Assembly (NCBI RefSeq): GCF_001467535.1
Contig: NZ_LNZC01000027.1
Coordinates: forward strand, 35,428-99,427
Source of the DNA: Legionella worsleiensis
Lineage (GTDB): Bacteria; Pseudomonadota; Gammaproteobacteria; Legionellales; Legionellaceae
DNA: 64,000 bases
Reading direction: 5' to 3'
The notes under the pieces are model-generated. The model saw only the letters and a list, made by a program, of their open reading frames with translations, was not told the DNA's origin and ran no database searches. Both the position numbers and the translations under genes were made by a program. Positions 18,056 through 25,599 of the stretch are shown here, piece after piece. Positions within the stretch are counted from its first letter, which is position 1, and every line of letters begins with the position of its first letter.

Positions 18056-18916
18056 CTATTGGCACCTCATTGCGCTATCGGGCTCTTCATCTGAACTGTC
18101 AGGATTTGGTGTAATGCGAGAACGCTCAGTCGATTGTTTAAAATAAGTGAATTGATAACCTGTCTTTTGTGTTGAATCGGCTGCTATTAACTCGACGCGT
18201 TCTTCTTTATCACATGAAATAATTTCTTCATCAGAGTCATCAGTAGACATATCCTCATCCAGAAGACTGGTTAACGTTCTATAAAGCGCATTTAATTTAA
18301 ACCCAAACAACGTAGGATATTTACTGTATTGGATGATCTGATTCAATAAATTGGTTTGTTGTTGCAAAATTTCAAGATAAGCGAGTTTGTTCAGTGGCGT
18401 ATCTTGCGCTAAACCTTTAGCTATTGCCTCACACTTTTTGTACTGACTCTCCAAATTTTTACAAACCGTGTCTTGAAATACCCTTAAAAAACCAATCAAA
18501 TTTTGTCTTGAATCAATTGCCAGTTGCAAAAACTCCTGAGCATTTTTTTTGCAATCCAAAGTAATCAACTCTTTTTTAAGGGTGATTTCTGCTAAATTCG
18601 GACGACCAACAGGCATATCATTTGCATCAAAGTACACATGCAACCTGTATTCAATTCCTTCCTTTTGCATTAAAGCAGTATAATGATACTGGCTTTTTGC
18701 ATCTAATGCGCTAAGTGGACGCTCATAAACGCTCAAATGATGTTCGGTCACTCTATATCCCGAAAGACTGGAGATTGGTGCTGGTGATAATGGAAACAAA
18801 AAATAACCTGCGCCAGACTTATGTACCTGCGCCAACAGGGTGATATCAGTTGGCTTTTTGACGTATGAAAATCTGCTCCTGTCACGAATCAGATTATAAA
18901 GAGCATTTTTTGACAT
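18056..18916 (-). CDS. Hypothetical soluble protein with acidic C-terminus
   Basis: Unrecognised 286-residue cytosolic protein without signal peptide or membrane segment. The N-terminus (MSKNALYNLIRDRSRFSYVK) is basic. The middle (about 120-210) is helical with repeated Lys/Gln/Leu patterning. The last 70 residues are rich in Asp, Glu and Ser, with SDEEIISCDKEE and PDSSDEEPDS. Such Ser/Glu-rich tails occur in Dot/Icm substrates, so a secreted effector is possible. I chose the ATG at 18916; a TTG nine codons upstream is also open. It is convergent with the preceding orphan gene. Confidence 0.55.
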   Translation of the reverse strand: MSKNALYNLIRDRSRFSYVKKPTDITLLAQVHKSGAGYFLFPLSPAPISSLSGYRVTEHHLSVYERPLSALDAKSQYHYTALMQKEGIEYRLHVYFDANDMPVGRPNLAEITLKKELITLDCKKNAQEFLQLAIDSRQNLIGFLRVFQDTVCKNLESQYKKCEAIAKGLAQDTPLNKLAYLEILQQQTNLLNQIIQYSKYPTLFGFKLNALYRTLTSLLDEDMSTDDSDEEIISCDKEERVELIAADSTQKTGYQFTYFKQSTERSRITPNPDSSDEEPDSAMRCQ

Positions 18917-19015
18917 TTTGATTACCAATAGACTGCAAGGCAAAAAATTATACTTTAAGAAATTAAATCGATCAATAAAACCGTTTCAAAAATAAAAATC
19001 GTCATTCGGCGAAAC

Positions 19016-19049
19016 AACTCAAATTCCAAAGAAAATTGGAATTTGAGTT
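19016..19049. repeat. Perfect 14-bp inverted repeat
   Basis: AACTCAAATTCCAA - 6-base loop - TTGGAATTTGAGTT, with outer CATTCG/CGAATG arms nearby, between the kinase-like gene and the downstream hypothetical gene, both on the minus strand. It may end the kinase transcript, though no clear T-run follows. Confidence 0.5.
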
Positions 19050-19083
19050 AGCGAATGAAACGCATCGGCTTTCGGTGAACCCA

Positions 19084-19800
19084 TCAATAGGCTAAAGATG
19101 ATGTTACTTTGGGTGATAAAAAGTCCATTAATCGTTCCAGTTTGTCGCCTATGATCATGGGTACTCTTGTATGGGATATGCTGTCACAAGAGCTGGAAGA
19201 CGCACCGTCACCTACAGAAGAACCAACTGAAGGTTGCCAGGTATTGTCGATAACGATATCAGAAGACGTCATGTGATGCGCAACAAAAGAGAAAAAGCAC
19301 TGGATTTGATTCAGTCTCATCGCCTTGATATGCTCGGGCGTTTTTCTTCTTACGAGACGGTCTCTGTCTGCTTTTCTCGTGTAATTATCGTTTAATTGTT
19401 GAGATTGTAAATAAATACTTAATCGTTCCGTATCCCTTAGAAGACCAAGTTTGTATTCTGCGGCAAAAATTCCTTCAACAATAATGACATCACAAGCCAG
19501 AAACTCAACTTCACCACCACTCACTCTATCACTGATTGTCATATCATAGGTAGGTCTTGCAATCGTTTTCCCAGATTCGAGCATTGTTAAATGTTCGGTG
19601 ATCAATTTCTGTTCCAATGCTTCTGGAATATCAAAATTTTTTGGTTTTGACGGATCCAGTTCAGACTTGGGTAGGTAATAATGATCCAGACTCAAAGTCG
19701 CAACGGTCAGTCCTAGCCTTCCAACAATTTGTTCAATTTCATCGCAAACCGTTGATTTCCCAGAACCCGTTGCGCCGGTTACAAAAATAAATTTAGACAC
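19084..19800 (-). CDS. Uridine-kinase-like P-loop NTPase
   Basis: Resembles the uridine kinase/phosphoribulokinase family. It has Walker A GATGSGKST near the N-terminus, the substrate-loop LDHYYLP, FDIPEAL and RPTYDMTISDR, Walker B-like VIIVEGIF, and a basic lid RDRLVRRKTPEHIKAMR. Uridine kinases convert uridine or cytidine to the monophosphate with ATP or GTP. I prefer the GTG at 19800 (238 residues, VSKFIFVTG) because AAAAGGGG lies just upstream; an ATG at 19830 has no ribosome site. The last 45 residues (SSSSCDS... onward) extend past the usual domain end. Substrate is not certain. Confidence 0.78.
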   Translation of the reverse strand: MSKFIFVTGATGSGKSTVCDEIEQIVGRLGLTVATLSLDHYYLPKSELDPSKPKNFDIPEALEQKLITEHLTMLESGKTIARPTYDMTISDRVSGGEVEFLACDVIIVEGIFAAEYKLGLLRDTERLSIYLQSQQLNDNYTRKADRDRLVRRKTPEHIKAMRLNQIQCFFSFVAHHMTSSDIVIDNTWQPSVGSSVGDGASSSSCDSISHTRVPMIIGDKLERLMDFLSPKVTSSLAY

Positions 19801-20002
19801 CACATCCCCTTTTGAACTAAAAATGGGCATTATATTGATGATAAAATAAATTACAACAGATCATTGTTTATCTTGGAAAAAAGAATTTATTGCCCGCATA
19901 GAGCAGTAAATTATTCGAGTCATTTACAAAACAGCTCATTTGACTCTCTCGAAGGATTGGTCGCTATCGCTTAGTGTTTGAGGCAATTTTGAGGACTAAA
20001 AT

Positions 20003-20059
20003 ATGAGTTTATCGATTAGGGTAAAAGTGAACCTGATTACCCTTTTGGGTATACAATGA
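20003..20059 (+). pseudogene. 18-codon remnant with its own ribosome site
   Basis: In the 338-base gap before the exported protein gene, a GAGGA ribosome site precedes an ATG that opens an 18-residue frame, MSLSIRVKVNLITLLGIQ, then TGA. The residues look like the beginning of a membrane signalling protein, so this may be a truncated gene start or simply a leader peptide. The remainder of this gap shows no other feature. Confidence 0.25.
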
Positions 20060-20138
20060 ATTCATAATTAGCCCTTAGCCAACGCTACTCTAATGGCGTA
20101 TCATTGAATCTTATATATTTGACATAAGGAATGGATGC

Positions 20139-21911
20139 ATGCAAAGAAACAACAAACACTTTTTTATACAGAGAATACTGGCTATCTTGTGGTTAGCACT
20201 CATAATGACAACCGCTTGTGCAGGGACTCCATTGTGGACCTTTGAGCCACTGACGGCCACCGCCATTGCCGTGCCTGTCAATGGTACCGCTATGGTGCAA
20301 TATCGAGTAACCAATCAATCCAGCAAGTCACATACCCTAATCATGCAGCCCATTCTGGGCATTACGCAAATCACCACGGGACTCAATGTGTGCGGTAATC
20401 CTTTTGTGCTGTCAGGCAAGGGCTCCTCCTGCATTCTGTCTTTACAGATAAACGGCAGTCAGTTAAACAGTCCGGTTACGGATGGTCCCGTGGTTTGCCA
20501 ACAAGGGAACCAGAATCGGTGTTATCGACCCGGTAGCACCAATATTTTGCACATTACCCGTAGCCTCGCAACTGGCGCTACGATTACGGTGAATCCGTCT
20601 GCCTTAAATTTTATTGCGGGAAATAATGGATTGGTCACTGTAACCAACAGTATGGGCTCGCCAGAACCGGCAAACAATGTGGTTGCAAGCATTCCAGGAG
20701 GCAGCAACATCAGCGTACAGAGCACGACCTGTGGTGCGGTTCTGGCGATTGGGGCAAGCTGCACGATCACCTTTGCTGCCCCAGCAGTGGAAGGCCCAAC
20801 TAACATTGACATCAGCGGCAGCAACACCAATACCGCAACTGTTCCAGTGACCGTCACGCCCGTACCAATCGCCACCATCAGTGTCAATCCGACCACATTA
20901 CTGTTTGCTCAAAATTCAACAGGCGACGTCACCGTGACCAATAATGCAGGCTCTCCAGTTGCAGCAGAGAATGTGGTTGCCACCATTCCAGGAGGCAGCA
21001 ACATTAGCGTGCAAAGCACGACCTGTGGCGCAAGTCTTGCGATTGGGGCAAGTTGTACCATTACCTTTGCCTCAGGAACCCAAGAAGGGCCAACGACTAT
21101 TCCCATCGCCGGAGACAATACCAACACGGTGAATGTCGATGTGACGGTGACCAGTCAGCCACAGATAAGCATCACAAACCCTGTACTGCAAAACCGGGTC
21201 GTTACGGTCTCTTCAATAACACCGTTGTCATTGGAAATCACTAACAATGCAGGCAGTGTCGTGAATGCAAATGCCATTACAGTCAGCAATAAGGCAGCCT
21301 GCCCTAATCTGTCCGTTGACGACAGCAATTGCACCAGTGTGGCACCTGGAGCCAGTTGCACACTGGAACTGACTTCCAACTCCCCTTACGCACCGTGCAC
21401 GATTACCGTCAGCGGCAGCAACACTGCTAACAGCCCCACAACCTTAATTGCCTTCTCTCATCTGGGAGGATTAGTGTTTCAAGAAAACGCAGGCAGTGGC
21501 AAGGTGGTCATTGATGCGGCGCAAGGTTTTAATAGCCAATGGACAAGTGGTTTATTAATTATAGCTGGCGCAGCAAGCTTTGATAATGGGGTTGCCAATA
21601 CCAATGCTATTGTCGTTAATACATCTTGTTCAAATGATACCAATAATTGTGCGGCCCAACGTTGCCGAAACATCAGTGCTGACTGGTATCTTCCTGCAAG
21701 AAATGAGCTTTCTGCAGTCCGTAGCGCATTGTGTCCTAATGGTGCAATTCCCTGTAACTTTGGCGGGTTTTCGTCCTCACTCTATTGGAGTTCGACGGAC
21801 TTCCAAAACGGCGGCGCCGCACGGGTCCTGGAATTCCCGACGGGCATAGCCGGCATCTCCAATAAGAACAATGTGAGGCCTGTTCGGTGTCTCCGGGCTT
21901 TTACCCCTTAG
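20139..21911 (+). CDS. Exported repeat protein with C-terminal Lcl_C/DUF1566 lectin-like domain
   Basis: A 590-residue exported protein. Signal peptide about 1-28, then a family-specific N-terminal domain starting TPLWTFEPLTATAIAVPVNG (about 29-130). Two or three Ig-like repeats of roughly 90 residues follow (about 145-345), each containing IPGGSNISVQSTTCG and LAIGASCTITFA. The C-terminal domain (about 430-590) is of the DUF1566/Lcl_C C-type-lectin-like group, with DWYLPARNEL, LYWSST and VRCLRAF. The start is fixed by AAGGA eight bases upstream, the same arrangement as in the paralogue at 23325. A role as a surface or secreted binding protein is inferred. The final domain is unusually G/C-ending. 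Confidence 0.75.
   Translation: MQRNNKHFFIQRILAILWLALIMTTACAGTPLWTFEPLTATAIAVPVNGTAMVQYRVTNQSSKSHTLIMQPILGITQITTGLNVCGNPFVLSGKGSSCILSLQINGSQLNSPVTDGPVVCQQGNQNRCYRPGSTNILHITRSLATGATITVNPSALNFIAGNNGLVTVTNSMGSPEPANNVVASIPGGSNISVQSTTCGAVLAIGASCTITFAAPAVEGPTNIDISGSNTNTATVPVTVTPVPIATISVNPTTLLFAQNSTGDVTVTNNAGSPVAAENVVATIPGGSNISVQSTTCGASLAIGASCTITFASGTQEGPTTIPIAGDNTNTVNVDVTVTSQPQISITNPVLQNRVVTVSSITPLSLEITNNAGSVVNANAITVSNKAACPNLSVDDSNCTSVAPGASCTLELTSNSPYAPCTITVSGSNTANSPTTLIAFSHLGGLVFQENAGSGKVVIDAAQGFNSQWTSGLLIIAGAASFDNGVANTNAIVVNTSCSNDTNNCAAQRCRNISADWYLPARNELSAVRSALCPNGAIPCNFGGFSSSLYWSSTDFQNGGAARVLEFPTGIAGISNKNNVRPVRCLRAFTP
21783..21902 (+). other. Possible DGR-type variable region, copy 1
   Basis: The last 40 codons of the lectin-like domain, from YWSST to VRCLRAF. 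About two thirds of third positions are G or C, against an AT-rich background, and invariant codons (TTC, GGC, AAG AAC) are shared with copy 2 at 24729 while the codons between differ freely. That pattern is what adenine-directed mutagenic homing produces. The terminal block, CGGTGTCTCCGGGCTTTT, is degenerate relative to copy 2. Confidence 0.35.
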
Positions 21912-21914
21912 CCC

Positions 21915-22147
21915 CTTTATCCCTTTTCTTTTGAGGCAGCGAAGCTGCCTCATGATTTCTTTAAAGACGTAAGGTATAACGCAACGTCATAGTCAAGCTT
22001 TTTAAACAGGAAATGTTCCAATCGTCTTATTATAGGCTTCCTGGGCATCTGATAAAGATAACTTTGAGTAAATTTGAAGTGAATGCATTAAATTAATATC
22101 TATCGATTATTTTATGAACAGAGCATTTCGCAACACCGACGGGTTAG
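21915..22147 (+). repeat. Duplicated 3' flank, copy 1
   Basis: About 233 bases following the stop codon recur almost exactly (one substitution seen) after the paralogous gene, at 24868-25050 plus 25372-25416, where a MITE interrupts it. It starts with the hairpin at 21933. Just past its right end, an 8-bp inverted pair CATTTCGC (22124) / GCGAAATG (22156) spans the edge. The following gap up to 22563 is AT-rich and shows no convincing gene. Confidence 0.85.
21933..21951. other. GC-rich hairpin after variable region, copy 1
   Basis: GAGGCAGC - GAA - GCTGCCTC, a perfect 8-bp stem with a 3-base loop, 22 bases past the stop codon. It could be a terminator (only a weak T-run follows) or the cruciform element that sits behind DGR variable regions. 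Confidence 0.6.
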
Positions 22148-22563
22148 TCTCTGTCGCGAAATGTTTGGGGTGCGTTTGATGGATAAAAATCGAATGAATT
22201 TTTTGATTTTCAATCATTAATAAAGTAACATAATTTGGAATAGTTTTTCAATATTAAAATAACATATTAGGATGCTGGTACAGGGAATGAACTATTTACT
22301 AGATATCAAACAAGACTTGCTCATAACGTCCAATGAATGGACCATTGCCAGCAATCAGCAATCAGCACTAGATTTTCCATTGTCTATTCCCCTTACATTT
22401 TATGGTGTTTCTTTCCTTTACCCAAGGACTTGTCTCATCTCTTTGCTCGGTTTTTATCCCATGCTACGCGTTCGTGCATTCACTCCCATATTATGCCAAT
22501 CGATTGCCGCTGACTGCTTACAAGCTCACTTAATGACTCGTTTTTACTTTGCAAGGAGCACTT

Positions 22564-23313
22564 ATGAAGTATCGTTTATTTCTTTCTATCACTGCTGCCG
22601 GTGTGTTGGGAAGTACAGCCTTTGCAGGCACCATGGGGCCTGTTATGTCTTCCAAAGACTGGACCTGGGTTGGTGCGTTTGCCGCAGAACCGGTCTGGGC
22701 AAGAGGTGGTGAGACGCAGACTTTTTATTTGGCTCCAGAGATTGAAAAGACTTATGCGGCGAGAATTTCCACGAATGCTCTGGCTTCTGGAGAGCTGTTT
22801 GTTGGTATACAAAAACCATTGACTTCTCAATGGTTGGGGCAATTGGGATTGGCAGCCGCCACGACTGCTAATGCCGAGCTTCAGGGTGTGATATGGGATG
22901 ATGCCGGCCCTCAATTTGATAATTACAGCTACCAATACAAAGTACGAAACACTCGCATAGCGCTAAAAGGCAAACTGTTGCTTGATAAAGGCTACTGGGT
23001 CATGCCCTGGGTGAGCGCAAGCCTTGGTATTGGCTTTAACCGTGCGCATAATTTTACGAATACGCCTTTGATTTTTGAAGCCTTACCCAATTCCAACTTT
23101 ACAAACCACACAAAAACCGCCTTCACCTACACGCTGGGTGCTGGGGTGCAAAAATCCATCAGCGAGCATTGGCAATTGGGGGTTGGTTATGAGTTTGCCG
23201 ATTGGGGTAAAAGCGAACTGGGTCGTGCAGTGGGGCAGACCATGAATTCAGGATTGACGCTCAATCACCTCTACACCAATGGGGTTTTGTTTAATCTGAC
23301 GTACATCGCATAA
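22564..23313 (+). CDS. Outer-membrane beta-barrel protein
   Basis: A 249-residue exported protein with signal peptide MKYRLFLSITAAGVLGSTAFAG and a mature part built of alternating aromatic/hydrophobic strands, ending LFNLTYIA with a C-terminal strand typical of outer-membrane barrels. The family looks like the small opacity-type barrels common in Legionella. The start at 22564 is set by AAGGAG six bases upstream. The stop TAA overlaps the ribosome site of the following lectin-like gene, so the pair is probably one operon and the barrel might export or display its partner; that link is inference. Confidence 0.78.
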   Translation: MKYRLFLSITAAGVLGSTAFAGTMGPVMSSKDWTWVGAFAAEPVWARGGETQTFYLAPEIEKTYAARISTNALASGELFVGIQKPLTSQWLGQLGLAAATTANAELQGVIWDDAGPQFDNYSYQYKVRNTRIALKGKLLLDKGYWVMPWVSASLGIGFNRAHNFTNTPLIFEALPNSNFTNHTKTAFTYTLGAGVQKSISEHWQLGVGYEFADWGKSELGRAVGQTMNSGLTLNHLYTNGVLFNLTYIA

Positions 23314-23324
23314 GGATAATGGTC

Positions 23325-24863
23325 ATGCAAAGAAACAACAAACACTTTTTTATGCAGAGAATACTGACTTTCTTGTGCTCAGTGTTCGTGATTACAGCAG
23401 TTTTTGCAGGAACTCCATTGTGGACCTTTGAACCTCTGACGGCTACCACAATCGCAGTGCCTGCCAATGGTACCGCCATGGTGCAATATCGAGTCACCAA
23501 TCAATCCAGTAAGCCACATACGTTGGCGATGCAGTCCATTGGCGGCATTACGCAAATCACCACGGGACTCAATGTGTGCGGCAATCCTTTTGTTCTCAGA
23601 GGAAAAAATTCCTGCGTACTGTCTTTACAGATAAATGGCAGTCAGTTAAATGGCCCCGTTACGGGTGGTCCCGTGGTTTGCCAGCAAGGAAACCCCAATC
23701 AGTGTTATCGGCCAGGTAGCGCCAATATTTTGCGCATCACCCAGGCGCCACCGATAACGGTGGCGGTGATTACCGTCACCGGGTCTCCTTTAACACTCAC
23801 GGTAAATGGCCCAACGGGGCAGCTCACGATTAACAACACCTCGACGCAAGCGGCTGCTACCAACATCACCTCCGATTTCACAGGAACCGCCTTGGATGGT
23901 AATGTCAGCGAGACAGGCAATACCTGCGCCAATGTGCCACCAGGAGGCAGTTGCACACTGACTTACACACCAGGGAATACGGTGGTGCCGCAAACGAATT
24001 TCACCATCCAAGGCACCAATACCAATGCGCTGACGGCAGCCATTGCCATTCAATCAGGCAGTACGCTGACCGCCATCAATCCAACCTCAGGAACGGCATC
24101 AGGGGGAACCGGTTTTACCTTAACGGGTACCGGGTTAACGGGGGCAACAAGCGTTACTTTTGGCGGAATAGCGGCCACCAGTGTTACTGTCGTCAACTCT
24201 ACAACGGTGACTGGCGTCACGCCTGCTCATACCGCAGGAGCTGTCGATGTCGTCATTAATACGCCGGCAGGTGGCGCCACACTAGCTAATGGCTATACTT
24301 ACGTAGCAACCGCAGTCGGACAACCGGCTTTTGGTGGAACGATTGCTTGTCTGAACGGAGGATTGAATAATCTGATTGCAACCACTGCTGAAAACGGCGC
24401 AGCCATTCTATGGGGCGGATTTGGTACGGCTGTTGGTGCTGGGGCGCAAAGTAATACCGATGGGGCTACTAACACGGCAACGATTGTTGCCTGTTTGACA
24501 GGTCCTGGCGGAGGAGGAGGCTGTCCAATGAATATTAATGTCAACACTTACCCCGCCGGTATTTGCAGCACTTATCAAGTGGACTCCCAAGGGAACACTC
24601 CCTGTCAGGCAGGACACACCTGCTATGACGATTGGTTTTTGCCAGCCGGAAATAATTTGACACCCGCAGGTCAACTCAACTGCTTATTTACCAATAGGGC
24701 TGCCATTGGCGGTTTTGCCAATGGCAGCTACTGGAGTTCTACCGAGTTTTCCGGCAACCCTACGTTCGACGCCTGGGCCCAGAGCTTCGCAAGTGGCGTC
24801 CAGCTCAACGTCGGTAAGAACGGCGCTCTTCGGGTTAGGTGCGTTCGGGCTTTTAACCCTTAA
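23325..24863 (+). CDS. Exported protein with IPT/TIG repeat and Lcl_C/DUF1566 lectin-like domain
   Basis: Paralogue of the 20139 protein, 512 residues. It has a near-identical signal peptide (MQRNNKHFF...) and TPLWTFEPLTAT domain, then a second Ig-like segment (about 145-245). An IPT/TIG fold follows at about 245-325 (INPTSGTASGGTGFTLTGTG ... ANGYTYVA). The C-terminal lectin-like domain has DDWFLPAG, GSYWSSTEF and VRCVRAF. Start is placed at 23325, not the ATG at 23319, because TAAGGA is eight bases upstream, as in the paralogue. It follows the barrel gene by 11 bases. A surface-ligand role is inferred. Confidence 0.75.
   Translation: MQRNNKHFFMQRILTFLCSVFVITAVFAGTPLWTFEPLTATTIAVPANGTAMVQYRVTNQSSKPHTLAMQSIGGITQITTGLNVCGNPFVLRGKNSCVLSLQINGSQLNGPVTGGPVVCQQGNPNQCYRPGSANILRITQAPPITVAVITVTGSPLTLTVNGPTGQLTINNTSTQAAATNITSDFTGTALDGNVSETGNTCANVPPGGSCTLTYTPGNTVVPQTNFTIQGTNTNALTAAIAIQSGSTLTAINPTSGTASGGTGFTLTGTGLTGATSVTFGGIAATSVTVVNSTTVTGVTPAHTAGAVDVVINTPAGGATLANGYTYVATAVGQPAFGGTIACLNGGLNNLIATTAENGAAILWGGFGTAVGAGAQSNTDGATNTATIVACLTGPGGGGGCPMNINVNTYPAGICSTYQVDSQGNTPCQAGHTCYDDWFLPAGNNLTPAGQLNCLFTNRAAIGGFANGSYWSSTEFSGNPTFDAWAQSFASGVQLNVGKNGALRVRCVRAFNP
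24729..24854 (+). other. Possible DGR-type variable region, copy 2
   Basis: From YWSSTEF to VRCVRAF. Nearly every variable codon ends in C or T and differs from AAC/AAT only at the first two positions (GCC, AGC, GTC, CTC, GGC, GCT, CTT), with fixed TGG, CAG, TTC, GGC, CAG and AAG AAC codons between. The end, CGGGTTAGGTGCGTTCGGGC, would be the initiation-of-homing segment. No reverse transcriptase or template repeat is present in the window. Confidence 0.45.
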
Positions 24864-24867
24864 ACCC

Positions 24868-25050
24868 TTTATCCCTTTTCTTTTGAGGCAGCGAAGCTGC
24901 CTCATGATTTCTTTAAAGACGTAAGGTATAACGCAACGTCATAGTCAAGCTTTTTAAACAGGAAATCTTCCAATCGTCTTATTATAGGCTTCCTGGGCAT
25001 CTGATAAAGATAACTTTGAGTAAATTTGAAGTGAATGCATTAAATTAATA
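24868..25050 (+). repeat. Duplicated 3' flank, copy 2 (interrupted by MITE)
   Basis: Same sequence as 21915 onward, one base different (AAATCTTCC for AAATGTTCC). It continues at 25372-25416 on the far side of the MITE at 25051-25363. Confidence 0.85.
24885..24903. other. GC-rich hairpin after variable region, copy 2
   Basis: Identical to the hairpin at 21933: GAGGCAGC - GAA - GCTGCCTC, 22 bases past the stop codon of the lectin-like gene. Confidence 0.6.
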
Positions 25051-25363
25051 GTAACTCCCCAGGTCGTCATCCAGAGGAGCGAAGCGACGAAGGATCTCCA
25101 GCAAATGGCACTTATTAAATTAATGTAAAAAATACTTGAAAAATTATGTGGTTATGATCAAATAGCTGCATGAAGAACTACGAACAAATCATATCAACGC
25201 TTTTGGCAAAGATTAGGGTTGGTCGAGAAAAAAAGAAACATGCACTGATTAACACACTGAACTCACAGTGGAATGACTTGTTTCCATCATTAATTTAAGA
25301 CAGTGCCAAATGATGAAGATCCTTCGTCGCTTCGCTCCTCTGGATGACGACCTGGGGAGTTAC
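25051..25363. mobile_element. 313-bp MITE with 47-bp terminal inverted repeats
   Basis: The ends are perfect 47-bp inverted repeats (25051-25097 and 25317-25363) beginning GTAACTCCCCAGGTCGTCAT. It is flanked by an 8-bp direct repeat, AATTAATA, at 25043-25050 and 25364-25371. The uninterrupted target is visible in the paralogous flank at about 22090-22100, where AATTAATA occurs once. The GTAA terminus and 8-bp duplication match the habits of the IS66 family, so an IS66-type transposase may mobilise it. There is no transposase inside. A 63-bp relative lies at 30681. Confidence 0.88.
25170..25298 (+). CDS. Small open frame inside the MITE
   Basis: A 42-codon frame from ATG at 25170, reading MKNYEQIISTLLAKIRVG, then a Lys-rich middle and ending NDLFPSLI. 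It is basic and hydrophilic. No clear Shine-Dalgarno precedes it. It could be a remnant of a transposase or host gene captured by the element, or chance. I do not recognise it. Confidence 0.25.
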   Translation: MKNYEQIISTLLAKIRVGREKKKHALINTLNSQWNDLFPSLI

Positions 25364-25416
25364 AATTAATATCTATCGATTATTTTATGAACAGAGCATT
25401 TCGCAACACCGACGGG

Positions 25417-25451
25417 TTATCCACAAAATCTGTGTATAAGATTGTGAATAG
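25417..25451. promoter_or_regulatory. DnaA-box cluster
   Basis: TTATCCACA (25417-25425) and the inverted TGTGTATAA (25431-25439) both match the TTATNCACA DnaA box. A third one-mismatch copy, TGTGAATAG, follows at 25443. The cluster starts where the duplicated flank ends. A role in DnaA titration or DnaA-controlled transcription of the downstream barrel gene is possible. Confidence 0.4.
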
Positions 25452-25599
25452 GTTGTATAAGTACCTGTAGAGAAAGAGCAAACTGCCAAATACCAGGAAT
25501 AATCAAATGTTCTTTGATTTCTCTGGCAATTCAATGCCATCTGTTTTAAATTATCTTTCGCTTTTAAACAATAATAAACATGGAATGAGTCACTAAATC

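Noticed and set aside
20522..21127. Minus-strand frames in the exported repeat protein
   Set aside because: Low-complexity translations opposite a well-supported gene; no starts or domains.
22272..22712. Open frame of 146 codons overlapping the barrel gene
   Set aside because: It overlaps a well-supported gene in another frame, has no ribosome site and shows no domain; the LRVRAFTP segment resembling the lectin tail looks coincidental.
25051..25363. CRISPR or REP array
   Set aside because: Only one long inverted-repeat element with an 8-bp target duplication is present, not regularly spaced direct repeats.
24729..25416. DGR template repeat or reverse transcriptase downstream of copy 2
   Set aside because: No A-rich template copy of the variable region and no YxDD-type reverse transcriptase gene is present in this window.
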